From positions 839,501 through 903,500 of the forward strand of contig OZ026601.1 in the NCBI GenBank assembly GCA_964020085.1: a DNA stretch of 64,000 nt. Direction: 5' to 3'. The position numbers were made by a program, and so were the translations under genes. Within the stretch, counting starts at the first letter, position 1, and every line of letters begins with the position of its first letter. This document shows positions 26,801-37,600 of this stretch, piece by piece. A model generated the notes under the pieces. It saw only the letters and a program-made list of their open reading frames with translations. It had not been told where the DNA came from and did not search any database. This DNA comes from Micromussa lordhowensis (Eukaryota > Cnidaria > Anthozoa > Scleractinia > Lobophylliidae).

Positions 26801-29800
26801 TCCAAGATCACGGTGCAGTACCCGAGATCATTAGGCTATCAAAGAACTGGTGATGTAAGTAGCCACAGAGAGTACTACAATGTAAGGAAACTGGGCGTTT
26901 GTTTTTAATACTATACACAAAGCTATAAGTTTCTAAATAAACTGTTTGGCTGTTACAGCAGACAAGTGAAATACTTAGCTACGGGGGTTGATTTACGTTT
27001 ATGTTTAATATCCAATTTTGTACTTCATGTATTCATCACATTTGTTCCGGTTTTTTAATATATTTTTAGCAATGCGAACGTCATCACAGTTCAGACAACG
27101 AAACTCAGTCCCAGCTCTCCATCAGCTGTGAGGTGGGAAGAGTGGCTCTTCCAGGACTTAGTGATGTGAGTAGCTTGGGTTTTTATTGATTTTTCTGTGA
27201 ACTTTCTTTTTCAGGGAATCTATTTGCCTGGGCAATCTCTTCATTAGAATCTAGGGCGCACATCATCGTTCTCAGACTTCTTACAGAGAACGCTCTGGGA
27301 CTCGCTAGGCATACAAAGTCTCCAGTTGACCAATCAGAAACGTTCTCTGCGCGCGCGTGTGGTCCAGTGGCGGGAAAATTCTGAGAGCCCTTCGGAGCTT
27401 TCCCGCCAATTCTTCTTGAAAATATCTAAAGCGCAGACATTTTAGATGATAACATAATATAAATTGTGCTACCCATTCGACTTTCAGCAGATTTCAAAAC
27501 ATTTTAATAGTTTTTCGTAGCGAAGTAGTGAAGAACTTGTTTCATTTTAAGTACTATACTAAACTTATGCCTTTTTCTTTTACCTCAGAAAAACTTCACT
27601 CTCAAGTTTTCAGCGGCTTCAGTAGAGAACGATTTCTCTATTGTCGTCACGGCTGAAAGGTACGTCAAACACATTGAAATAATGACCTTCTCGGTCCATT
27701 TTAAATTTTCTATCGCTAGAAAAATTAACCTTGATTTATTGCGAGAATCACAGACAGTTGCTGTATATATATATACATGAACTCGAAACATTTTCTGTAA
27801 ACGTGTAGATGCCAAGCAATAGCTGTTTACGTTAAATTGCGATTTGCCCAGTATTGGGCCTGTAGCTTAGCCTGCAGAACAGTTTTGCACTCTGTCTGGA
27901 GGCTACCTGTAACTTAGAATGATATAGTGATTTTTTGATTTTTTTATGGTATGCTTTCAGTCAAGACAAAGATGCCCATGAACAGGATAACAGTAAACAG
28001 TTCTTCATCACCGTGAAGTATGAAGCAGATTTAGTCATCAAAGGGTACGTCTATTATTTTTCATTGATTAGTTATTAATAAAATAATTAATTATTAATTT
28101 TTGGTCGGACCTGATGTTCTGGCACCATAAATCATGTTCCCAACCTTGTCGCAACATATCGAATCGCACGGTACTGCGAAAAAAATGTTTCTTGTTGTCA
28201 AACGTCTCATGCATTTCTTTCTCTCTACAGTTATTCAAAGCCAGACCAAGTCATTTACTCAGGAGCTGTCAAATCAAGGGAGAAAGTCGAGGAGTTTCAA
28301 GAGGAAATTGGGCCCGAAATTGTTCAAACCATCAAGGTAAGCTGAAAACAAACTTACTTAGCCTTTCTTGACGAAAATCGTGTTCAGTTGTGAAAACGTA
28401 AGATAAATATAGTAAGAGTGAGGCCGGGGATATCTTCAGATCGAGAAGAACGCTGGTAAAGTAGAGGAACGTGCAAGGGTGGCATAGTCGGAGAGCGCGA
28501 CGGCCTTATACTTTTTCTTACGCAGATTGAAACCAGTTGAGTTAGGAAACTGGAAGTTAGGAAGGAAGGAAGTTAGTCTGAAACAAGCGTCCTCCCTCTT
28601 ATAAAGCACCCGCGTTTCTGTAGACGATAAAAGAAAATAAGCGCTCCGTGCATTAAATCGACTTTTTACGGTAATTTGGTTGACGTTTACGCTGTCACCA
28701 GGAAACCGCTGAACATTCAGCGCTCAATATATTCCAAATACAAGGCTAGAAGGTTAAAAAATTAAAAATGTTTAAACCAAACGGTTTCGGCTGTTTGCCA
28801 TCATTTTTTTAACCCTGATGATGGCAAACAGCCGAAAACGTTTGGTTTAAACATTTTTAATTTTTTTTAACCTTCTAGCCTTGTATTTGGAATCTATTTT
28901 ACTAAGCGAACATTATGGACATTCGGCGCTCAGGTATTGATATTTTGTAGGTCAGTAACTATGGTCCTAGTGTGGTCGACTGGTCAGAGGTCACCATAAC
29001 AGTTCCTAATTTGTTGAAGAAGGACGACCCGGATAGTTTTCTGATGTATTTACTTCAGGTTGAGGTAGGGAACGTCTGAAAAAGCTTTTTTAATTTAATT
29101 CACCGAGTCTTCCAAAAATCAACCGAATTTTCTTAAGGATTTCTCAAACTCATTAATAATTCATCAAGTTAAAACCGAAAAGAAACGAAAATCACAACCG
29201 TGAAGGAGGTTTGGATACCGGGCTTTGATTAGCGACACTAACATACACGATTTTACTTCTCCGTTTATTCCCTAGTTTTTGTTTCGATTGAGAAGACATA
29301 TCAAACATTCGAGACAGTGATTCATCGGCTATCCAAACACCTCGAATTTCGTCAAAAATACTCCGCTGTGTGTCGTATTTTCAACTCTCTTCTCGGTGTT
29401 TGGATATCCCGATGAAACACTGTCTCTCCTGTTTGATGTAATACATCACAAAAGACCGTGTTTTGACAACAATTCGAAACACCGAGAAGAGGGTTGAAAA
29501 TATGACGCGCAGCGGAGTATTTTTGACGAACTTTGAGATGCTTAGAACTGTGGTCAAACACTGTCTTGAGTGTTTGATATGTCTTCTCAATCAAAACTAA
29601 AGCTAAGGAGGAAACGGAGAGACAAAATCGTGTATGTTAATTAAGATCAGATAGCAAACACCGTCACTGTCATGATTTCCTTTGTTTAAACTTTATGAAT
29701 TATTAATGAGTTTGAGAAATATTACGTCATTCTTTTCTAATGACGACAAGAACATAGCATCGTTTCCTTGCATTTGTTCTTTATCTATTCAAACTATCAG

Positions 29801-30102
29801 CAGGTAATGGATTACGTTCGCTTGACTTAAAAAAGTTGAAACTATTGAAAAAATGATGTATAATTTTCCCCCGTATATTCAAATTTATTTTGTTGTTCCT
29901 TACAGGTTATTGGTTCTGGAAGCTGTAATGCTGTCGTCAATCCTCTAAACATTGAGGTAAGCTACAACCGTATACTGAGCATCACTTGATTTAAAAAGAA
30001 GATAGAAAAGTCGAGTTAAACTAAGACACAAATGTAATGCCAGATTATCAGAGAGTCTCTAATGTCATATGCAACTGTAAATTTAACAATTATTCCACGA
30101 GC

Positions 30103-30143
<41 letters not shown>

Positions 30144-32896
30144 AGCGCTGAGTTGACTATAATCATCTTACATCCAACAAGCGCGAGTGCCATAATTGTT
30201 CTATTAAAAACGCCCCGAAAATATAGAAAACTAAAATAAAATAAAAACGCCCCCAAAATTACGCATACGCTTACCATATTTGAAAAGTATGGGGATGGCT
30301 CATATACCATGATGGCTAAGCCAATGGAAACTCTCGAATTGCATTATCCAATCATCATTTTTTTTAATAAAAACTATTACACCATGAAATAACTGTATTA
30401 ATACTCTAAACCATTTTTCTCAGTCTGCGAACACGAATGGCTCAATCAGTAATGAGAATTTCAAACGAGAAAGGCGTGACACCACAAGACTGGTAAGTGT
30501 TTAACAAGAGAGCCTTGGGCCTTATCTTGCATTCAAATGCAGAATCACTAGCCAAGAATTAAAATATGTTTTTGCTGCTATCAATATGTATTTCTATTAG
30601 GTGATAAATTAGATTGCTTTGGATTAGTTCCCACTGGGATAATCAGGCCTTTATATACCACTTCTTGAGAATATCACATCACTTGACGCCGACCAGTTTA
30701 CTTGAGGTTGCTTTTTCCTTATTGTAAATATACCGTTGTTTAAAATAGCGTGTAACTTTTTCTTTTATTCCCCGGCTTGTATCCTATATTCAGCGTGTCT
30801 CAGATTCTTGTCAATAAAATCTATTATTGCTGGCGGCTCCCTCCACTATTTGTTGTATTACTTGTTTCCTGTACTTATAATAGAAATGTTTTCTATTCGG
30901 CTGCGCGAAGCGAAATAGAATACAACATCTCATTCAGTTAGTAACTAATGTGGCTCGTAAATTGACCTTCGGAATATCGCTTTTCCAGCGCACATTTTAG
31001 GCATTTCAAGACCAGAATATTGTGGTATAATGAATCTATGTAGCTAATCGTTACTGGCAATTGTATTTGTAGAGCTGCGGTGAGGTTGGGTGCCAATCAT
31101 TTCAGTGTAGACTGGGGCGACTGAGGCAGGGTGACAAAGTAGAAATCAAACTGACGTCACGGTTATGGCAAAACACTCTTCTCAAGGTATTTTATGCCAC
31201 TCTACAAAGTAACTTTTCACCTTTGCGTTCTGTGCGCAACCAGCTAGTAACTTTAACTGAATGAAACCGAATGAACAGCCACCATAAATTGACTATTTAT
31301 TTATGCAGCCCCAGTCATAGTTTCATTGTATTGCATTTTATTTATATTGTGCCGGAATACTATTCAGAAAAAAAACAATTCAATAAACTCAGAACCCTAT
31401 TTGTTGACCAGGCAAGCAGTTTTTACCTAGTTTTCGTCAGTTCGTAACAAATGCCGGTATTAAACGTTGGGTTTTGTTTCTTTGATAACAGCTCGAGACG
31501 TCGCCGATAGTGGAACTCGAAACAATTGCACAAGTCCAGGTTCCTTCTAAAGTCATGCAACCAGACGAATCAAATGATGCTGCAATGGTATGGAATTTTA
31601 GAATTGCTATTATTTTTGCCCTGCTCTAAGGACCACTTCAGCCTTCAGTGAATTAAGTATATAGTACAAATTTCTTATGGCTGATAGTTCTCAACCAACG
31701 GTATTTAAAGCGTATCTTTTCCTTTCAATATCGACAAGAAATAACCGAGAGGTTTTACAAGGGCTATGCAATCCGGAGATTTTGCATTCAAGCCCTCCAT
31801 CCCAGCTACTGCAGATTTGTCTGTGGTGGTTAGCAAAGCAATGCCAAGGCTATGACCATTCCAAACTAAGTACTCTGCTGTCTTAAAATCTAGTTCGACT
31901 GAAAAGCTAGCTATTCCGCTCCCACGTTTCCATTTACGTAACGGAAAGCTAATGTAACGTTTGTTTTCTGTTGAAGATTATTCTTACAGCGAAACCTGCG
32001 CGGACTGGTGCTAGCGGTAAATCGATCCCGTGGTGGGTGTACTTAGTATCTGTGCTTGGCGGGATCATATTACTGGCTGCCGTGGTTGTCGTCCTGTACA
32101 AGGTTTGTGTTCTGTGCTCTCTCTAGATGGTTATTGTCGCTTGTGATGTTAAACAGATAATATACAACACATTTTAAAGGTTAACAAGACGCTTTTGTAA
32201 GCATAACTGGGTTGCGTTTATGGTAAGTAATTTCACTCGAAATAAGTTTACTTTGATAGCACTTGAAGGTCACTCTAAAATTAACCGGAACTTTCAACTT
32301 TAAAGTTTGTAATACTGTTTCAGTCGCTCCAAATACCCAAAGACGCTACAAATGACGTGACAAACACAAAACGACGCAAATCAAGCACACAAAGAATACT
32401 GGGAACGATTGCGCAATTTGTCCATTTTGCGACGCAGGAGATAGAACGCTGCCCATAGAACGCTGCCCATTTTGTGATTGGATTGCCTAGGCAACCCGGT
32501 AAAAAGCTCTAGTTATGTGACCGAAGTGAGCGCTTTAGAATTTCTTGCACTGAGTAATCACCGAGAAACGCTGTAGTTTTCCTCTATACCTCGTAATTTG
32601 TGGTACTAAAACTCAAGTTAAATTCTCCTTTCTGAAAAAAATGATGTAGGTCTGTTTTGGCAAGCGGCACAGTTTTGGAGATGTCGCAAACTTAAGGTTT
32701 CTCACAAATCACTAGTTTTCAACTGACTGGGAGATAGCGCTTTAAAAGTCGTCCCCCACGACCAGTCACATGTGAGTGTAGAATATTTGTAGATGTCACT
32801 AATAAGTGGTTATTGTTTCAGTTTGGATTTTTCAACCGGAAGAAGGAATCCTTGGATGTCACAGCCGAGGAGGCAGCGCCCATGAACAAAGTCTGA
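13609..32896 (+). CDS. Integrin alpha chain, complete, no I domain (32 coding exons, 1038 aa)
   Basis: Complete integrin alpha subunit. Coding exons: 13609-13778, 15243-15379, 15680-15798, 17199-17343, 18137-18244, 18933-19013, 19731-19775, 19868-19911, 20678-20752, 21057-21109, 21513-21594, 21756-21867, 22250-22338, 22776-22866, 23061-23106, 23930-24037, 24153-24208, 25134-25318, 25434-25562, 26420-26499, 26695-26854, 27070-27165, 27589-27659, 27961-28044, 28231-28336, 28951-29064, 29906-29956, 30424-30492, 31073-31186, 31492-31587, 31977-32102, 32822-32896. The total is 3117 nt, in frame throughout. There is a signal peptide at about residues 1-22, then FNLDLESAVIY. ACAPRY lies at 143-148. 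Three calcium-binding FG-GAP loops lie at about D321-D329 (DLNNDKFSD), D383-D391 (DLNKDGFQD) and D443-D451 (DMDSNGYPD). A furin-type site KRERR ends near residue 897 and would give heavy and light chains. The membrane segment is about 990-1013, followed by KFGFFNRKK, the conserved GFFxR beta-chain-clasp motif, and a short tail. No I domain is inserted between propeller repeats 2 and 3. Ligand class (RGD, laminin or other) cannot be told from this. Confidence 0.95.
14766..14870. mobile_element. Small MITE with AATAGACCAATTTC ends
   Basis: AATAGACCAATTTC at the left is exactly inverted as GAAATTGGTCTATT at the right. It lies in integrin intron 1. The ends resemble those of the element at 21236-21390. 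Confidence 0.75.
17798..17841. repeat. (ATA)n microsatellite
   Basis: Uninterrupted ATA repeats of about 14 units in integrin intron 4. Confidence 0.95.
17932..18085 (-). mobile_element. tRNA-Ser-like SINE, copy 2, 5'-truncated
   Basis: On the minus strand it has the family B box region (CCCGGTTCAAATCCTCC) and body down to CCCACCAGTCGGGATTC. The D-arm part of the head is missing. It ends just upstream of integrin exon 5. Confidence 0.75.
18560..18824 (+). mobile_element. tRNA-derived SINE, second family, copy 1
   Basis: A box region ATGGTTAGTGCGCGCGACTC and B box GGGGTTCGAGCCC are followed by a long body: TTAGGCAAGACACTTTACTC, GTGCCTCTCTCCACCCAGG, GTATAAATGGGTACCGGC and GGGATAAGCTCCGGCCTGAT. 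The same order recurs at 50900-51190. Confidence 0.8.
19561..19652. repeat. Palindromic element
   Basis: GTATAGTATGATCGTCCGGG on the left pairs with CCCGGACGATCATACTATAC on the right, and CTGAGAAGAAC/GTTCTTCTCAG lie near the centre. A diverged half is visible at about 203-255. Confidence 0.9.
20050..20420. repeat. Degenerate CCGACA-type minisatellite
   Basis: Many variants of TACCGACAACTAACCGATAC fill integrin intron 8. A shorter stretch of the same type (CTGTCGG / CCGACAG) occurs at about 49635-49735 in an EFTUD2 intron, on both strands. Confidence 0.7.
21236..21390. mobile_element. Hairpin MITE with AATAGGCCATTTCCGA ends
   Basis: AATAGGCCATTTCCGAATTACC on the left pairs with its complement ending GGAAATGGTCTATT. 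The inner parts (AGCCTCTTTCTC...GCGAG, TTTTCATATGAA) also pair. Confidence 0.85.
21932..22108 (-). mobile_element. tRNA-Ser-like SINE, copy 3
   Basis: On the minus strand it runs from a CTGCGTGGACGCGTGGGTTA head through CTGGATTTGAAATCTGGAGG (anticodon-arm region) to CCTCTCACCAGTTGGGATTC. It lies in integrin intron 12. Confidence 0.75.
22497..22642 (+). repeat. Dispersed repeat of about 145 bp, copy 1
   Basis: It shares GGAACAAGGATGGTCAAGGA and AGATTAACGCGGATTACAAA, in order and with upstream flank, with 54655-54800 (minus) and more weakly with 50105-50250 (plus). Confidence 0.7.
23505..23764. mobile_element. MITE with GCCTGCGTAGCAG ends
   Basis: GCCTGCGTAGCAGCCGTTTC at the left is inverted as GAAACGCCTGCTACGCAGGC at the right. 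Similar direct flanks (ACGCGCG...GGAT and ACGCGCGGGAT) could be a target-site duplication. The interior is a G/A-rich strand with GGGGGAGGGGGTAGG-like runs. Confidence 0.8.
24448..24784. mobile_element. Nested inverted-repeat element
   Basis: The outer ends AGGAGCCCATCACTAGGAGC and GCTCCTAGTGATGGGCTCCT are inverted copies. The inner ends TGTCACGGCGTTTTCACAGA then CCTGTCTATTTTTAG are also inverted at 24705-24741. The interior holds only short chance reading frames. Confidence 0.85.
24784..24975 (-). mobile_element. tRNA-Ser-like SINE, copy 4 (best-preserved head)
   Basis: The minus-strand head is GTAGCGTGGCCGAGTAGTTA, GGGTGCCGGACTTGAAATCC, GGAGGTCACGGGTTCAAGTC. The stem CCGGA/TCCGG with loop CTTGAAA would present anticodon TGA, hence the tRNA-Ser origin. 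The body follows to CCCGCCAGTTGGGATATT. It directly abuts the nested inverted-repeat element. Confidence 0.85.
25812..25990. mobile_element. MITE with TATAGAGCGTTTTC ends
   Basis: TATAGAGCGTTTTCAGTCACG at the left is matched by the inverted GTCATGTGAAAACGCTCTATA at the right. Inside are AACATGGCCGCC and CAATATGGCTGTCATGACG. It lies in integrin intron 19. Confidence 0.85.
28731..28893. repeat. Near-perfect 163-bp palindrome
   Basis: ATTCCAAATACAAGGCTAGA, AGGTTAAAAAATTAAAAATG, TTTAAACCAAACGGTTTCGG and CTGTTTGCCATCAT are followed in inverted order by their complements. It lies in integrin intron 25. Confidence 0.9.
29130..29730. repeat. Foldback element with two long inverted arms (family copy 2)
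   Basis: The left arm (29135-29410) and right arm (29455-29725) are inverted versions of the same family unit. Each carries the ATTGAGAAGACATATCAAAC block and CTCTTCTCGGTGTTTGGATA or its complement. Single arms occur at 1283, 35275 and 53545. Confidence 0.85.
30085..30200. repeat. Palindromic element (family B, copy 1)
   Basis: AACAATTATTCCACGAGCGC then GTTGGATATGA on the left pairs with the right end ATCCAACAAGCGCGAGTGCCATAATTGTT. Related to 52852-52966. Confidence 0.8.
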
Positions 32897-32931
32897 ATTG
32901 AAGAAATCTGCTATAGACTGCTTCTGTGATG

Positions 32932-33344
32932 TATTGCCTAGTTTCAAACCGTGAGGGTCTAGGTACGAGTCTGTAAATTATGGGATTAGCAACTATTGAT
33001 TCACATAGTCTGAAAGAGCTTACCGAGATTCACAAGATTCCCAAGTTTGGTGTTAATCAGGCTAGTTTTCACTGAGATACAGCCATTTGAAAATGTCAAA
33101 ATTTACAAAGAAATGTATGGCAATCCGGACGCTGTCCGACACGGCGTCCGGATGCCATACATTTCTTTGTAAATTTTGACGTTTTTAAATCGCTGTATCT
33201 CGGTCAAAACTAGCCTGATTAACACCAAACTTAGGAATCTTGTGAATCTCGGTGTGCTCTTTCTGACTATGTGAATCAATAGTTGCTAATCCCATAATTT
33301 ACAGACTCGTACCTAGACCCTCACGGTTTGAAACCAGGCAATAA
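32932..33344. repeat. Long inverted repeat, about 200-bp arms, behind the integrin stop codon
   Basis: The left arm starts ATTGCCTAGTTTCAAACCGTG 36 bp after the integrin TGA. The right arm ends with its complement, CACGGTTTGAAACCAGGCAAT. The arms run almost to the centre near 33138 (GGACGCTGTCCGACACGGCGTCC), so the loop is only a few bases. A few mismatches are visible (GATACAGCCATTTGAAAA against its partner). Confidence 0.9.
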
Positions 33345-33916
33345 CCCGGCACAAGAAAAACTCTTCTGTTGACTAAACAAACAACGAAACTTTTAACCGA
33401 GGGATATTCTCAAAACTGATAGGTGCCCCCGAAAATTACAATGAACCCCATATTGGATAATCAAGCGGAAGACAAGGAAGAAGATTGAAGACTATGGTTC
33501 CCCAGATGATGAATTGCTTTTATTCTCCTCACGTTTCTCCTTGACGATATATTGATAATTGCTAAGAGAAGTGAGATGTCGACCTCTTATGAAAGCCCGC
33601 TTCGATCAATCTCGTCCCCGGAACCCGCGCGTTTTTGGTGAGCGTTGACCGAACGCTCGACTTCTTGAAGCTAACGAGGTGCAGACCAAAAGCATCGCCG
33701 TATCCGGGAACAAGATTGGGCGTAGATGCATGTCACTAAGGAAAACAAACCGCATGAAAAGGTTCTTATTATAATTATTATTGCCGAGTATTACCAGAGC
33801 TATTTTTCTATCTATATGTTGTATTTTTCGACCCAGCTCCTGTAGATAGACAGAAAAGCTATCGACAGAAAATGACGGCAAAATACTATTGGCTATTACT
33901 GCTAAGATGTTAATGT

Positions 33917-33922
33917 AATAAA
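33917..33922 (+). terminator. Possible poly(A) signal of the plus-strand integrin gene
   Basis: AATAAA about 1.0 kb past the integrin stop at 32896. I see no earlier canonical hexamer. A second one lies at 34309-34314. If either is used, the long inverted repeat at 32932-33344 is part of the 3' UTR. Confidence 0.35.
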
Positions 33923-34501
33923 TAGTTTAACTTATATATTTAAAACCGTGAATTCCCTCTTAAACGCTACCGCGTTGATTCCAAACATCTCCGAATGTCA
34001 TTCCCTAACACTCTCCCCGGATACATGCAGTGTCCCACGTTAAAGCAACCTTCACTTATTGTCCCAGTTCCTAGTGAGAAAGCTTTGTAAGGTGAACGGC
34101 TGTAAGGTGAACGAGCCCGCGGCTTTTAAGAGGAGTACTTAAAAAGCCTGGATATAAAATGGCCAGACACGACTTTTTTGCAAAATTGTGGCGTTTATTT
34201 AGCCAAAGCCGATGTAATTTTAGTAAGCCTCCTTTTATTTACACTTCCCATAAGTCAAAGAAGCTATACGCGTTTAAAGTATTTAATAAGAGACCGAACG
34301 ATATTGTAAATAAATGAGAGAAATTTTCATAAATACTGTGCCCTGTGTGTTTCAAATACTTTAGTGTTCTCGTACAATTTTACAGGTAACAGTCAGTGTC
34401 ATTTTGGGGATATTTTTTGCTGTAAAACTCGAAGGATTTTCGATCCATTTTTCTTCATTAAGGAAGAACGAGAACCAGAGAAATCTACTTTAAGATACCA
34501 C

Positions 34502-34507
34502 TTTATT
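34502..34507 (-). terminator. Poly(A) signal of DHX37
   Basis: AATAAA on the minus strand about 150 bp past the DHX37 stop at 34655. Further copies on the same strand near 34194 and 34235 are alternatives. Confidence 0.5.
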
Positions 34508-34654
34508 TCGGCGCCATATTTGAACTTCATGTTGTATAGCAACGCTGACCTCCAAGTGAAACGGCGGTCTCAGGGAGTTAATTCCAGCGGACATGAGTCG
34601 TTTCGACCGGGACAGATTGTTGAATACAAAGATATTTTCTTGCTCAAGTTTGTG

Positions 34655-37600
34655 TCACTCTTTAGGCGGCCACAACAAAGTCAGTTCAGAATGTTTGCTC
34701 TGAGGAATCCACTGCTTTATCGCAGCCAGTAGAAACTTCGGGTCTTTCTTCCAAGCTGCCATGAGTGCCATTTTACTATCCGCACTGCCGCTCACAAGTT
34801 CACTCAACAAGACTTCGGTTCTTGGCTGCAACTTTGCCCACGATTTGATCATTGTAACAGGGGCTCCTAGCAGGAAAGGCACAAACTTCGAAAGCGCAGG
34901 GACCACTTTTCCTTCAAGTAAAAATTTTCCAAACCACTTGTATTTGTCGAGTCCTGTCGGGTATTCGAGCTCTTGAGCAGGAACTTGCCAGGACCTGGGT
35001 CCAAACGTACAGGTCATGTGACACTTGACAACACCAGCCTCGGAGTCATAGCGAGGCGCAGGGTCTTCTAAAGGCTTGGAGAAGGAGCACATACTTGGAA
35101 CTAACACTGGAATCCAGTCAGGCTGGACAGCAATAACACCTTCAACCAAGAAAACAACAGATACGTATTATATCAATCAAATAATCAAATCAAATACTTT
35201 ATATATACACGTAAGATCAAGGAGCTCCTAAATCAAAAAGTTGATTTGGGGTAAATCAAAAAGTTGAAGAAATTTTCTTCTCAAACTCATTAATAACTTA
35301 TCAAGTTGAAAAAAAGGAAACCATAGCCATGATGGTGCCTGAGATTTTACGATTTTATTTTCCCTTTTTCACTTTAGTTTTAGTTTCGATTGAGAGATAT
35401 ATCAAACCCTTAAGGCCGCTTTTCCAAAACACCTCGAAGTTCTTCAAAAAGACTTTTCTACACGTCTTACTTTCGTCTCCGCTCTGCTCCGTGTTTGGCA
35501 ATGTAGTCTAACACGGGCTTGCGTGTTTGACATGACGTAACCGCCCGGTTATTGGCCCATCTACCAGTAAACAAAATATTGCTTCCCATGATAAGTTCCC
35601 CCAGATATAAATCGGTTTATTACGATGTTTTAAAGCTAAATGAAAAAAACAGTATATGAAAAACGTACTGCGATCAACACTGTTATGGCTCATTTTGAAA
35701 CAATTTTCTTAATTCCGTTTATAAGCCCTCTCGAATACAAGCCCCTCGGGCCCACCCAGAAATCCTTACGAAGTTGTACAAGCACAGGGCTTTATAAGCG
35801 ACAGTTTACAGTATTACAAAAAAAGGGCCATTTTTTACTACCTTCGTCACAGAATTGCAGCCTTACCTTTCATAAAGAGTTTCGAAGTCTCTACGACTTC
35901 CTGGTAAATCACATACTCTGGTAACACGTCAAACAGCGCGGCGGAAGGATGAATAAAAATAGGCTCATCCAGGGACATGCAACTGTACGAGTTCTTGAGC
36001 TGGGGGTTATTTCCAGCGGGGCTCTTTCGAGCGACATGGTCACCAAGACCCGAGAGGCAGATCTGCCGGAGGGCCTTACACTGGACAGGAGATGGCGGGC
36101 TCATTCGAGGATTAAGCACCACCTTTGCGTCAGCATTCACAAGATTCACTGAGTTTGTGAGTTGCGCTCGAAGCTTTCGGATCTCAATCATCGCTTTATG
36201 ACGAAGCCCGTTTTCTGAACAGAACTTTTCCGTGCAGCCTGCGTACTCACTAGCTCCCACAGCTCGCAAAAGAACCATCGCGTCACCAAGCTTCTGTGCA
36301 TCACCTTGGCCCGCCCAAGTCCGACGCAACCGCGATATCTTCCGCCGATCCTCCTTGGTTATTTGACCAGCTTCTCCGTCGTTGTCATCAGCGAAGATTT
36401 CTTTGACCGTGAGAGCGGAAACAATAGCGATGACGTACTCCATGCAGTTTTCCTGATGCCCCAGACACAGCATCTTCGCGTATCTTGGCGAAACTGGAAA
36501 CTTGGCCATGGCGCGACCTAACGGAGTGATGACCGCGTTAACGTTTCCTTTCACCGTTTTTTTCTCCCCTAGCGCGCTTAGATTCAACAGCAGCTTCTCT
36601 GCGCTTTGCAACGCTGTCGCGTCTGGAGGAGTGGGAAAAGGAAAATTAACGACCTTGTCGATGCTCATGTCCTTCATCTGCAGAACCAAATCGTCAACTG
36701 GGCGACGGGAGATTTCCGGCGCCGAGAACTCTTCAAACTCGTTGGTGAACACGGCTGAAGAAAACAAACGATAGCAATGCCCAGGCTCCACACGTCCAGC
36801 TCTGCCCGCTCTCTGATCCGCTGAGGCCCTGGACGTCCACGTGATTTTAAACGAGGACACTCCAGTGACTTTGTCATAGTAACGCCTCTTGACCATACCG
36901 CTGTCCACCACGTACTTGATGTTGGGGATTGTCAGCGACGTTTCTGCCACGTTGGTTGCTACGACGCAGAGTCGTGTCCCTTCAGGGGGTGGCTGGAATA
37001 CCTTGGCTTGCTGCTGGCTCGACAGAAGCGAATACAAAGGGAGAACGAACATAGGGAGATTTTTGTCGATCAATGACGTAAACGCGGTGTCGTCGAGATC
37101 AAACCCACAGCTTTCGTCGCCTTCGTTTGCGAACTCCTCGCCGAGGTCTTCATCTTCTGCGTCTCTGTCTTCCACTGCTGGATTTACGGGGTAATTGTCA
37201 AGATCGAAATCATCATCGTCGTCGTTATCATCGGAATTTTTATCCTTCACATTCTCTTCCGCGATGCGCTTTGATTTTCTATTCTCCGAGTTGTAAGGAA
37301 ATGTCCTTTTCAGCTTCTTACACAATCCATGCACCTCAGCCTGGCCAGTCACAAAAACTAAAATTCCCCCTGGTGGTAGGGTGCGGTGAATTTTGCACAC
37401 TTTGAGGAACGCTTCATTTAAGTAGTCGTTAGGTGTCCTCTTGTTGAAGTGGACCGTCACAGGAAACTGTCTGGACTCGACAGTTACAACTGGGGGTGGG
37501 GTGGGGAAAAGACGCGCGTTACCTGTAAAGTCCTCCACGCGGAGAGTGGCAGACATGATAACCAGTTTGAGTTGTTTTCTTTGGGTTTTACGCATTGGAA

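Larger units (their letters stand above)
32897..34654. other. Integrin 3' flank / spacer to DHX37
   Basis: No gene seen between the integrin stop and the DHX37 stop (tail-to-tail). The stretch holds the long inverted repeat at 32932-33344 and candidate poly(A) signals for both genes. Confidence 0.7.
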
